A stretch of 64,000 nucleotides of DNA from Mesorhizobium waimense (GTDB taxonomy: Bacteria; Pseudomonadota; Alphaproteobacteria; Rhizobiales; Rhizobiaceae): the NCBI RefSeq assembly GCF_003601975.1, contig NZ_QZWZ01000002.1:434001-498000 (forward strand), given 5' to 3'. Under the pieces are notes generated by a model that saw only the letters and a program-made list of their open reading frames with translations, was not told the DNA's origin and ran no database searches. A program made the translations under genes and the position numbers. Below are positions 42,861 through 49,517 of this stretch, in pieces (the stretch's first letter is position 1; the number at the start of each line of letters is the position of its first letter).

Positions 42861-44501
42861 ATGAGCAGTCAGGTCGGTTTTAGTCGGATTGCGGCGGCCG
42901 GAGTGGTTCTGTTCGTTATTCTGGTCTACGCCACGTCTGACGGGACCGTTCCCGTCTTGCCGGATGAGGTGGGGTATCTCGCAATCGCAAAGTACCTCGC
43001 GACTGGCGAAGCGCTCAATCTTTCTACTTTAGCGAACTACAGCTTCGGACACGCCGTCCTGTTGACGCCGGCATTCTGGGTAACGAGCGATGTGGCGACG
43101 GTCTACAGGATCGGCGTAGTCGTCAGTTGCCTCGCAACCGCAATGGTGCCTGTAGTTCTGATCGGGATAGCCGAAAAGATAGGGCAACCCAGGTCATTGT
43201 TTCTGGTCGCCTGTTCGTTCCTGGTGGCTGTATTCCCAGCCTATTCCTATCACAATGCCGTAGTGTGGTCCGATGCGACCTTTCGACTGGCCTTTTTGCT
43301 TACCGTGTTTGCGTTCACATCGGCTTGGGTGGCTGGGCGGCCATGGCGTTGGGTGCTGTTCGGGGCCATGGTGATCATTCTCTACGCCATTCATCCCCGC
43401 GCGCTGGGTATCGTCCCGGTAGCATTCGTGGCGCTGGTCGTTGCCCGGGCCATGCAAAAGGCGACTTGGACGGAAGTTGGGGCGTCGGCTGCTGCCATGC
43501 TCCTGCTCTGGTTCGGGGTCGATGCTGCAAACAACCACTTTGAGATAGCGATCTGGGGGCGAGACCTATCACAAAGCGGAAGAATAGCCGGCTTTCTGCA
43601 AGCGCTGATGACGCCTTATGGGTTCAAGTCTGCCGTCGCCGTGTCGATAGGGCAACTCTGGTCCTTGATCGCATCCTCGTTGGGGTTCTTTGTCGTTGGC
43701 TTATTGGCTTGCTGGCAGATGGTTCAATCGCGCCCCGCCGTTAGACCGATGATCCTTTTCTCAGTCGCTGCTATGCTGGCAATCACAGCGGCTTCTGTCA
43801 TGCAGATGATGACGCCCGGTCGGATAGATCACGTCATCTATGGCCGCTACGTCGACGGCGCTTCAACCGTCATTGTTTGGCTGGGGCTGGTGTGGCTCGG
43901 ACAGCGAGAGAAGCAAGCCAGCGCCATCGTGTTGGTCATTGGCTCGGTCTTGGTGACGGCTGTCATAGTGCTGAAGCCATTCATCCATGCGCCACTGGCG
44001 CCGGTAGTCGCACCGACAATTTCAGGCCTCCTGTGGGTCGACTTTACTGGCCCCGGGATCCACTTGGCGCCGCTATTGACCATAATTGCCATGGGGTCTC
44101 TGATGGCCGTGGCGGTCAGTTCATCCTCGCTGGCGTTGTCAAGCCGACCATGGACCGCTCTAGCTGTTGTGGCGGTTGCGGTCATTGGAGCTTCCTCTTG
44201 TGCCCTGTTGTCCGCAAAGCGCGCCCACACTGTGCGAGCCAACTACGTCAAGGCAACGGCAGCGATATATGCAAAAGCCAACGGTCGCCCGATTCATTGG
44301 GATGTCTCTGACGCGGGCGATGGTGAAACCACGATTGACCAGTTTTCCGCCGCATCTGAAACAATGCCGCCATCCGACATAGCGGCAACCGATATCCCCA
44401 TCGGGGATGCCGCAGTCGTGCCGGACGGGTTCCAGAAAGCCGGCTATTCCCTGCTTGGCGATCTTCCCAACGCGACAAAGCTTATCGTGAGATCGCAATA
44501 G
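42861..44501 (+). CDS. Multi-pass membrane protein, GT-C glycosyltransferase-like
   Basis: 546 residues with about 11-12 hydrophobic segments and a C-terminal ~90-residue soluble part. Asp35-Glu36 in LPDEVGYLAIAKYLATG, just after the first helix, resembles the acidic motif of GT-C/GT39-type enzymes that use lipid-linked sugars. Such a gene next to a tailspike gene fits a lysogenic-conversion moron that alters surface sugars and blocks further phage adsorption. GC is somewhat lower and codon use less regular than in neighbours, consistent with recent gain. Function is inferred only. Confidence 0.6.
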   Translation: MSSQVGFSRIAAAGVVLFVILVYATSDGTVPVLPDEVGYLAIAKYLATGEALNLSTLANYSFGHAVLLTPAFWVTSDVATVYRIGVVVSCLATAMVPVVLIGIAEKIGQPRSLFLVACSFLVAVFPAYSYHNAVVWSDATFRLAFLLTVFAFTSAWVAGRPWRWVLFGAMVIILYAIHPRALGIVPVAFVALVVARAMQKATWTEVGASAAAMLLLWFGVDAANNHFEIAIWGRDLSQSGRIAGFLQALMTPYGFKSAVAVSIGQLWSLIASSLGFFVVGLLACWQMVQSRPAVRPMILFSVAAMLAITAASVMQMMTPGRIDHVIYGRYVDGASTVIVWLGLVWLGQREKQASAIVLVIGSVLVTAVIVLKPFIHAPLAPVVAPTISGLLWVDFTGPGIHLAPLLTIIAMGSLMAVAVSSSSLALSSRPWTALAVVAVAVIGASSCALLSAKRAHTVRANYVKATAAIYAKANGRPIHWDVSDAGDGETTIDQFSAASETMPPSDIAATDIPIGDAAVVPDGFQKAGYSLLGDLPNATKLIVRSQ

Positions 44502-44667
44502 GCGCAGGCCAGTTTTACCGGCACCGAGCCCGACGCCGATGGGCCGTCCGGCTAATGAAGTCCCGCCGCTGGAGCCCGGCCATCCCGTCTTCGCGCGGGC
44601 GTTGCCGTTTATCAGGTCAACCTTTCGCCTCTAAGGCTTTCAAAACGGCGGCGCGAGGTTTGGGCTT

Positions 44668-45054
44668 TTGGCTTCCCTGGAAGATATTTTCCTGGCCCTA
44701 GGGCGCGTTCAAGAAGGCGTTGAGCAATTGCGCGATGACTTCAAGGAAGAAAAGCGCAGCGCCCACGAAAGCCGCACATCGATACACCGCCGCCTTGACG
44801 AACATGCGACAGAGATAGCTAGCCTGCGAACCGATGTCACAATTGCCGGCAAGATTGAGGCCCAGGTTCGAAACGAGTTGAAGGCGCTCAACGAGAAAGT
44901 CGATCCCTCGCTTGAGGATTGGAAGCGCATGAAGTCCCTAGGGATCGGGATAGCGGGGCTCCTGGCCGTTGGCGGGCTCTCCTTCGGCGCATTTCTCATG
45001 TGGGCCGGTGATGCCGCTGTGACGGCGGTTCGGCATTGGCTGCGGATCACCTGA
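44668..45054 (+). CDS. DUF1515-like protein
   Basis: 128 residues starting at a TTG (44668). It has an N-terminal helical coiled-coil part (QEGVEQLRDDFKEEKRSAHESRTSIHRRLDEH...) and one C-terminal TM segment (SLGIGIAGLLAVGGLSFGAFL). This matches the rhizobial DUF1515 pattern. Such proteins occur in rhizobial phage lysis regions; a role next to the holin is likely but not shown. Confidence 0.65.
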   Translation: MASLEDIFLALGRVQEGVEQLRDDFKEEKRSAHESRTSIHRRLDEHATEIASLRTDVTIAGKIEAQVRNELKALNEKVDPSLEDWKRMKSLGIGIAGLLAVGGLSFGAFLMWAGDAAVTAVRHWLRIT

Positions 45055-45109
45055 TTTCTCGCTGCAACTCTTGCCGGTGAATGGTCTTCCGTCCAACCGG
45101 AGACCTCCC

Positions 45110-45331
45110 ATGATCAAGACCTTGCGCCGCTGGCGCACCTGGATTTTCAACATCCTCGCCGCCGTCGCCCTCGCTCTGCCGGAAATCCTGCAACAGCTTG
45201 GCGGCGTCTATTGGGGCGACATCATCCCGCCGAAGTACCTCCCGTACTTCACGATCGCCGTTGTCCTGGCCAACATCTGGATGCGCCCGCGCGCCGCCGT
45301 GCTGCCGGATGATGACGAGGCGAACAGGTGA
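45110..45331 (+). CDS. Holin-like small membrane protein
   Basis: 73 residues, basic start (MIKTLRRWRTW), a hydrophobic helix (FNILAAVALALPEIL), a short loop and a second helix (LPYFTIAVVLANIWM), then an acidic tail. Size, topology and its place before the spanins suggest a holin that releases the endolysin. Stop overlaps the next start (GTGA). Confidence 0.65.
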   Translation: MIKTLRRWRTWIFNILAAVALALPEILQQLGGVYWGDIIPPKYLPYFTIAVVLANIWMRPRAAVLPDDDEANR

Positions 45332-45564
45332 CCGCGCTGCTGTGGAAGCTCGGGACGGCGACGGCGATCTGCGCGGCGCTGTTCCTCGGCGGATACGCCA
45401 AGGGCCGCTCTGACGGGCGCGTGGCTGTCCTGGCGGACACGGTGAAGGCTTACAAGAAAAGGACTGATGTCGATGCGACAGTTCGGAATATGGATGCTTC
45501 TGCTTTGTGCGTCGAGCTTGGCGGGCTGCCAGACGACTGCAAGCAATTGCGCGGGGTGGAATAA
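45328..45564 (+). CDS. i-spanin (Rz-like)
   Basis: 78 residues with an N-terminal signal anchor (LLWKLGTATAICAALFLGGYAKG) and a short periplasmic helix. It starts at GTG 45328, overlapping the holin-like stop. The last 98 bases also encode the start of the o-spanin in another frame. It is short for Rz. Confidence 0.75.
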   Translation: MTALLWKLGTATAICAALFLGGYAKGRSDGRVAVLADTVKAYKKRTDVDATVRNMDASALCVELGGLPDDCKQLRGVE

Positions 45565-45676
45565 GATTCCCGTGAAACCGGCGACAGCCGTCTATCTGGC
45601 CGGCAATGACGTTGCCGCAGGGCAGGGGATCGCGGGTCATAATCGGTTCGGCGTCTCGCAAGGCTGTTGGAACTAG
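45467..45676 (+). CDS. o-spanin (Rz1-like lipoprotein), embedded start
   Basis: 69 residues (or 67 from the second ATG). A signal peptide ends in the lipobox LAGC, and the mature part is Pro/Gly-containing. Translation begins inside the Rz-like gene in a different frame, the classic Rz/Rz1 overlap. Together they link inner and outer membranes to complete lysis. Its end overlaps the convergent gene at 45673 by four bases. Confidence 0.82.
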   Translation: MSMRQFGIWMLLLCASSLAGCQTTASNCAGWNKIPVKPATAVYLAGNDVAAGQGIAGHNRFGVSQGCWN

Positions 45677-46035
45677 CGGCGGCGCAATCCGGCTGCATTC
45701 GTAGTCAGCACATCACCGCGCGGCAAAGAGCCCTTGTCAAACAGATTGGCGAGGGCTTTTTTCGGCGGCATGTAGGAACGCCGGCCTGGCCGCTGGGCTT
45801 CGTCCTCGATCTGATATTGCAATTCGAGGCGGCACATTTCCGACCACAGGCCAAGCAGCTTCGCCTGATCGCGCTCGCGGCGCATGGCACGGAATAAATC
45901 GTAAAGCTCAGCGCCGCGTTTCATCCGTCGATTGTTGAACGTCAGACGGCAGGATGAGCAACAGAACTCGCGGCCGGGCTTGCGGTCATTCCAGAGCTTG
46001 CCGCATTCCAAGCAGCCTTTGTGTGTCACGACCAT
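45673..46035 (-). CDS. Zinc-finger-like phage protein
   Basis: 120 residues from ATG 46035 (ribosome site CAGGAG). CLECGKLWNDRKPGREFCCSSCRLTFNN carries CxxC and CxxC pairs, like the C-terminal ribbon of small DNA-binding proteins. A helical, Arg/Glu-rich rest follows. Function unknown. It has its own operator/promoter (46102-46118) and a leader hairpin. Confidence 0.7.
   Translation of the reverse strand: MVVTHKGCLECGKLWNDRKPGREFCCSSCRLTFNNRRMKRGAELYDLFRAMRRERDQAKLLGLWSEMCRLELQYQIEDEAQRPGRRSYMPPKKALANLFDKGSLPRGDVLTTNAAGLRRR
45726..45763 (+). terminator. Probable terminator of the late operon
   Basis: AGCCCT (45729-45734) pairs with AGGGCT (45752-45757), extended by A-T and G-T pairs, followed by TTTTTT. 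It lies about 50 bases past the o-spanin stop, within the 3' part of the convergent gene. Confidence 0.55.
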
Positions 46036-46056
46036 GTGTTGCGCTCCTGATGCGAA

Positions 46057-46090
46057 AAGGGCCACGGCGTTTAAACGCTTCGTGGCCCTT
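46057..46090 (-). terminator. Leftward terminator/attenuator in the leader of the zinc-finger gene
   Basis: AAGGGCCACG (46057-46066) pairs perfectly with CGTGGCCCTT (46081-46090). Inside lies a second palindrome, GCGTTTAAACGC. Reading leftward the stem ends in CCCTTTT, so it can stop RNA. It lies between the 46102 operator/promoter and the ATG at 46035, so it could end the recombination operon or attenuate the zinc-finger gene. Confidence 0.65.
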
Positions 46091-46101
46091 GATAGCAACA
46101 T

Positions 46102-46118
46102 GTTGCGATTATCGCAAC
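46102..46118 (-). promoter_or_regulatory. Operator GTTGCGA-TTA-TCGCAAC
   Basis: A perfect 7-3-7 palindrome (8-bp arms if the flanking T/A are counted), the best copy of the family. Read leftward it contains TTGCGA, followed after 17 bases by TATCAA, a plausible promoter for the 46035 gene. Confidence 0.75.
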
Positions 46119-46123
46119 AGCAA

Positions 46124-46504
46124 TTATGCAGCTTTGGACTTTTTGTCCTTCTTCAAGAATTCCGGGACATCGGCGTCACTGGCGGTCTCGGTCGCTGGCT
46201 TCGCGCTTGCGGCCTCGCTGGCGGTCGTTGTGGCCGGGGCCTGTCCGCCTTGCTCGCTGGCCGTACCCTGGCCCTGCTCGCCCTCGGTCGAGGGTTCCTG
46301 CGTGGTCTGCGTCTGATCCTCGATCCGGCGCGTCTTCTGCTCGGTCTTCACCTCTTCGACGGTCGACGCCTGCAACAGCGCCGAATAGTCGCCGGTCTCG
46401 TGCGCTGTCTTCACGATGCTAAGCGCGGCGAACTGCTCATCAATTGTCCTGCCGGTCGGCAGGAACGCCTTGATCACGATTGCTATTCCAGTCTGGTTTG
46501 CCAT
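46124..46504 (-). CDS. Hypothetical phage protein, low-complexity C-terminus
   Basis: 126 residues. A small structured start (IAIVIKAFLPTGRTIDEQFAALSIVKTA) is followed by a Gln/Thr/Glu/Ala-rich linker and a Lys-rich end (EFLKKDKKSKAA). Function unknown. Last gene of the recombination operon. Confidence 0.65.
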   Translation of the reverse strand: MANQTGIAIVIKAFLPTGRTIDEQFAALSIVKTAHETGDYSALLQASTVEEVKTEQKTRRIEDQTQTTQEPSTEGEQGQGTASEQGGQAPATTTASEAASAKPATETASDADVPEFLKKDKKSKAA

Positions 46505-46534
46505 GTGGATGATCTCCGTTGCTGGCGTGGGTGG

Positions 46535-46930
46535 TTACTTGGCGATGAAGGCGCGGACAGCTGCGTCCTTGGCCTCCAGGAGCTTGCGAAGCGCAACGGT
46601 GCGCTCGGGATTGCGCGGCAGGGTCTTGACCATGTTTTCGGCCATAGCGCCGAACGGGCGGCTGACTTCCTTCATCGTCGGCGGAAGATGGTCATAGGCG
46701 AAGAACTGCAAGATGTTCTCTTGCGGTGCGGCAGGCTTAGCCTCCGCGAGAGGGTGCTCGCGTTCCTCAACTAGGTCGAAAGGGCTGCTCTCTCCGTCCG
46801 CATGGTAGCTCCCGGATTTGGTGTAGGTCCGACCAAGCCAGAAATACGTTCCGTCTGGACCGGCGCGAACAGGACCGACAACGCCGCCTGTTCGGGTCGT
46901 GTAGAACTTGCCGTCTTCAATCTGCATCAT
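46535..46930 (-). CDS. Acb2/Tad1-like hairpin domain protein (candidate anti-CBASS sponge)
   Basis: 131 residues in two parts. Residues 1-55 are a beta-rich module (DGKFYTTRTGGVVGPV...), like short phage domains of unknown role. Residues about 73-131 (FFAYDHLPPTMKEVSRPF, then LPRNPERTVALRKLLEAKDAAVRAF) follow the helix-turn-helix hairpin pattern of Acb2/Tad1-type proteins: an F-Y-H-P-P start, a P-x-x-ER-x-x-AL-x-KLxEAxxAAxRA helix. Acb2 binds cyclic nucleotide signals and blocks CBASS immunity. The match is pattern-based; it may be a related family of unknown function. Confidence 0.55.
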   Translation of the reverse strand: MMQIEDGKFYTTRTGGVVGPVRAGPDGTYFWLGRTYTKSGSYHADGESSPFDLVEEREHPLAEAKPAAPQENILQFFAYDHLPPTMKEVSRPFGAMAENMVKTLPRNPERTVALRKLLEAKDAAVRAFIAK

Positions 46931-47130
46931 TTGCCCCTGAGTATTTGCGACGTGGCCTTGATCTTGTGGTGCGCAAGGATGGTCGCGGTTTCGTCGTTGT
47001 GATCCTGGCCGGCGATGCTTTCGAGTTCGCCGGCAAGGCGCTTGAGTTCGGCGGCGGCAAGGGAGAGATCATCCTTGCCGCGCGTCCTGATTTCCACGCG
47101 GGAAAATCCGGGGATGGTGACGACGCTCAT
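46927..47130 (-). CDS. Hypothetical phage protein
   Basis: 67 residues with a helical core (SLAAAELKRLAGELESIAG) and a basic end. No recognised family. Four-base overlaps with both neighbours bind it to the recombination operon. Confidence 0.62.
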   Translation of the reverse strand: MSVVTIPGFSRVEIRTRGKDDLSLAAAELKRLAGELESIAGQDHNDETATILAHHKIKATSQILRGK

Positions 47131-48056
47131 ATGTCGTCCCCGGGCCTCTGATCGGGGCCGTCATAGTCCATGATCTCGCCCGTCTCGGGATCATAGTCAT
47201 CGCCGCCGCCCTGTTTCGGCTGGCTCTCCTGCGGCTTTGCAGCCTGTTTTGCCTGCTGCTTGGGCGTCACGTCCTTGAGAGCCGCCGCCGCGCCGCCGCG
47301 CTTCTTGGCGGTCGAGGCAAGGGCGCTGCCGGCCGGTGCGGGTTCTGCTTCGATGTCGAACGTGTAATCTTCATCGATCCGCTCGGCGGCTTGCTGCAAG
47401 CGATCGTCGCGGTCGCTGCTGGCCGGCAGATATTTGGACAGGCGGCGGAACACCGTCTTGCGCGCCATTTCGCTCCAGTCGGTCGCCCAGGGCGTCGACT
47501 TGATCTTGCCCGCCTTGTGCGCCCGCCATGCGTCGGATCGGTCGCGAATGCGGTTCACGTCCGAGACCGTCATAACCTCATGAACAATGCCGCCGTCTTT
47601 GAATACCGCGAGGGCATAGACGGCATAGACTTCGCCGCGATCTGACTTGAGGTCGATCTTGTGAATGATCGGTTCTGCCGATCGCGTCGGCTGATAGTCG
47701 AACAGGTCGTTTTCGCGGATCGCTTCGACAACGAGGCTTTTGATCGCGCCGCTGTTGTAAGCGAGTTTGAGAAGCCCGCGCATCATCGGCCGATATTGAA
47801 CGTCGCCGTTGTTGTCGATGACAAGCGCGGCCTCGCGCCCGTCCAGGATAAGGCCGTCCGATGCCGCCTTGGTGCACGCGGCGAGCAAGGATTGCGGGTT
47901 GCGCACCTTGTCGATGTTGCGGGTGAGGGCGATAGCCGTTTGCGTGGTGCGAACGAATTTGTCGGCGCTGATGTGGCCTGGCAGGGCCTTGCCGAACTCC
48001 GCGCCCATTTTGGCGATGTTCTGCTTAAGCGCGGGGAGGGTTGCGATCTGGTTCAT
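47127..48056 (-). CDS. recT: RecT-family single-strand annealing protein
   Basis: 309 residues. The RecT core is clear: FVRTTQTAIALTRNIDKVRNPQSLLAACTKAASDGLILDGREAALV, then YRPMMRGLLKLAYNSGAIKSLV and STPWATDWSEMARKTVFRRLSKYLP. A Gln/Lys-rich low-complexity C-terminus ends acidic. It anneals complementary single strands with the nuclease encoded upstream. Start at ATG 48056, overlapping the small gene 48025-48225. Confidence 0.9.
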   Translation of the reverse strand: MNQIATLPALKQNIAKMGAEFGKALPGHISADKFVRTTQTAIALTRNIDKVRNPQSLLAACTKAASDGLILDGREAALVIDNNGDVQYRPMMRGLLKLAYNSGAIKSLVVEAIRENDLFDYQPTRSAEPIIHKIDLKSDRGEVYAVYALAVFKDGGIVHEVMTVSDVNRIRDRSDAWRAHKAGKIKSTPWATDWSEMARKTVFRRLSKYLPASSDRDDRLQQAAERIDEDYTFDIEAEPAPAGSALASTAKKRGGAAAALKDVTPKQQAKQAAKPQESQPKQGGGDDYDPETGEIMDYDGPDQRPGDDI

Positions 48057-48225
48057 TGATCTCTCTCAGGAGGGTTGCGGCGCGATCCTTGACCGTGCCG
48101 TTGGCTTTCGTGGTGACTTGCTCAAGCACCTTCGGGACGATGGCGCGGTCTCTGCTCGGATCGGCGCGGCGATAGAAGTACGCCGCGCACCAGAAATTTC
48201 GGGTCCGGTCGGCGAGGTTCAGCAT
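48025..48225 (-). CDS. Hypothetical protein between exonuclease and recT
   Basis: 66 residues, basic (RNFWCAAYFYRRADPSRDRAIVPKV...). Its ATG shares a base with the exonuclease stop (TGATG), and its end overlaps recT by 32 bases, which supports translation coupling. Function unknown. Confidence 0.6.
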   Translation of the reverse strand: MLNLADRTRNFWCAAYFYRRADPSRDRAIVPKVLEQVTTKANGTVKDRAATLLREINEPDRNPPRA

Positions 48226-49085
48226 CAAGCCGCTTCCTCGCCGTCGATGCCCGGCGCTTCGGTGAGCCGGTAGGCCCAGCGCTTAAACGAAAGCTCCTGG
48301 ACGCCTTCACCGTATGCCGGCCAATGGTTGGCCTTGACGCATTCGCCGTAGGTGTCGAGCGCCTTGCGCATGATCGCGCGGCCTTCGTCCACGATGGACG
48401 GCGGAAGCTCGTAGACTGCGAACGCATAGGGCGGCTCCTTCTCGAAAACGAGAAAGGCGAACCAATCGACGTTGCGGCCCAAGACGCGCCAGCCGTCCGA
48501 ATAGTGGGCTTCCTGTGCATGATAGCCATAGTTGACGACTGCACGGGCGAAGGCGTCGGGGTGCGCCGATCTGGCCGACTTAACGTCCAGGATGCCGGCG
48601 AGATCGCTTCGGTACAGGTCGGGCCGGCAACGGCATATCTGGCCGGTGGCGGGGTCGATCCAGTACCCCGACGCCTCGATCTCAGGCTTGCCGCCTGTGA
48701 TGATGGAATTGATCCGCTGGTCAGCATGAACGGTGTCGCGGATTGCAAGGACGCCGTCATAGTCACCGGACGTGAGCAACAGCTTGCCCTCGGCGGCGCA
48801 AACCTCGGCAAGGTCTTTCCATTTGTTGCCGCGCCGATCATCGGGACCGCGAACAACGTTGGCCTCGAATAGATCGGGCTGGAGTACTGCGAGGTGACAG
48901 GCTTCGCCGAAGTCGAAAGCCTTGGTGGTCTCGCGCTCGCTGAATTTGTAGTGAGCCGGCGATTGCGTCTCGATAGTCCAGAGACCGGACTTAGAGATGC
49001 CGGGGCCGGCGTGATAATCCTCATTCGGGATACCGTGATAGACGCCCGCCTTGAAACCCTTCGGGATGGTGACGATCTGGTTCAC
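48225..49085 (-). CDS. RecE-like exonuclease (PD-(D/E)XK family)
   Basis: 286 residues. ISKSGLWTIETQSPAHYKF, then FDFGEACHLAVLQPDLF, GQICRCRPDLYRSDLAGILDVKSA (the Asp...Asp-x-Lys catalytic block) and NYGYHAQEAHYSDGW (the Gln motif) match RecE/exo-VIII-type nucleases. It would chew 5' ends to feed RecT. GTG 49085 is preferred because TAGGAG stands 9 bases upstream; the open frame to 49148 has no ribosome site. Confidence 0.85.
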   Translation of the reverse strand: MNQIVTIPKGFKAGVYHGIPNEDYHAGPGISKSGLWTIETQSPAHYKFSERETTKAFDFGEACHLAVLQPDLFEANVVRGPDDRRGNKWKDLAEVCAAEGKLLLTSGDYDGVLAIRDTVHADQRINSIITGGKPEIEASGYWIDPATGQICRCRPDLYRSDLAGILDVKSARSAHPDAFARAVVNYGYHAQEAHYSDGWRVLGRNVDWFAFLVFEKEPPYAFAVYELPPSIVDEGRAIMRKALDTYGECVKANHWPAYGEGVQELSFKRWAYRLTEAPGIDGEEAA

Positions 49086-49110
49086 CGCTGTTGCTCCTAG
49101 TGTTGTTTCT

Positions 49111-49155
49111 GTTGCTAAGACCACAACGATATGCGCAACAGCCAGCAACAGTCAA
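49111..49155 (-). promoter_or_regulatory. Leftward promoter of the recombination operon with degenerate operator
   Basis: Reading leftward, TTGACT (49155-49150) and TATCGT (49131-49126) are 18 bases apart. A degenerate copy of the phage operator (GTTGCTA-AGA-CCACAAC, 49111-49127) overlaps the -10 and start. This fits repressor control of 49085 to 46124. Confidence 0.6.
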
Positions 49156-49189
49156 TAGGCTGGATTTCAGAATTTCAGGATTTTTATGA

Positions 49190-49224
49190 TTGACGAGTGT
49201 GGCGATCTGTGCGTAATTCGCAAC
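49190..49224 (+). promoter_or_regulatory. Rightward promoter with overlapping operator half-sites
   Basis: TTGACG (49190-49195) and CGTAAT (49212-49217) are 16 bases apart. TGTGCGT-AAT-TCGCAAC (49208-49224) overlaps the -10; its right arm is exact and the left arm degenerate. RNA from here would reach the terminator at 49256-49294 after about 30 bases. Confidence 0.5.
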
Positions 49225-49294
49225 AGTCGTTCACCTCCTCCCGAGCGGCCCACTCACGCCCGACGCATCACCTCCCTGCGTCGGGCGTTTTTTT
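49224..49294 (+). ncRNA. Candidate small RNA with CCTCCTCCC anti-SD motif
   Basis: A predicted ~70-nt transcript runs from the promoter at 49190-49217 to a very strong terminator. It contains CCTCCTCCC (49234-49242) in a largely unpaired stretch, and CACCTCCC (49269-49276) in the terminator loop. CCUCCUCCC is the motif that defines CcsR/cuckoo sRNAs of Alphaproteobacteria, which pair with GGAGG ribosome sites. The alternative is that GGGAGGAGG on the other strand is a ribosome site of a short leader frame. Confidence 0.4.
49256..49294 (+). terminator. Strong intrinsic terminator
   Basis: ACGCCCGACGCA (49256-49267) pairs perfectly with TGCGTCGGGCGT (49277-49288), a 12-bp stem with a 9-base loop, then seven T. 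It serves rightward RNA only. Confidence 0.88.
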
Positions 49295-49366
49295 GGCCTG
49301 TTCACAGGCTCAACTGTCTCGCAGTCAGATTGATCGCGTAGGGCTCTCACAACGGAAGGGAAATCA

Positions 49367-49465
49367 ATGCGGATGGATCACGCCTTGTACACGCTCGCTG
49401 CGCTCGCACTGAGGCGACCCGTCTACACTGCCGGCTATTTCGACCCTGGGCGATCTTTCGCCTGA
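49367..49465 (+). CDS. Possible 32-residue peptide
   Basis: ATG 49367 follows a good ribosome site (GGAAGGG, 6 bases away) and encodes 32 residues (MRMDHALYTLAALALRRPVY...). About 70% of third positions are G/C, like phage genes. A terminator follows at 49493. It is convergent with the repressor. Coding is plausible but untested. Confidence 0.4.
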   Translation: MRMDHALYTLAALALRRPVYTAGYFDPGRSFA

Positions 49466-49492
49466 TCAATTGGCTGTGATTTTGAAGTGAAG

Positions 49493-49517
49493 AGCCCGCC
49501 GATCTGGCGGGCTTTTC
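49493..49517 (+). terminator. Terminator between the small ORF and the repressor
   Basis: AGCCCGCC (49493-49500) pairs with GGCGGGCT (49506-49513) around a 5-base loop and is followed by TTTCTT. It suits rightward RNA from the 32-residue frame; leftward repressor RNA has no T-run directly after the stem. Confidence 0.7.

Noticed and set aside
44539..44634. 31-codon frame MGRPANEVPPLEPGHP... between the GT-C-like and DUF1515-like genes
   Set aside because: No ribosome site, Pro-rich, and no supporting overlap with neighbours; better seen as spacer.
18054..45676. Phage-type single-subunit RNA polymerase, expected from the T7-like tail and ejection genes
   Set aside because: No product in the prophage has polymerase length or motifs outside assigned functions; the giant protein shows ART-like, zincin and helical regions only.
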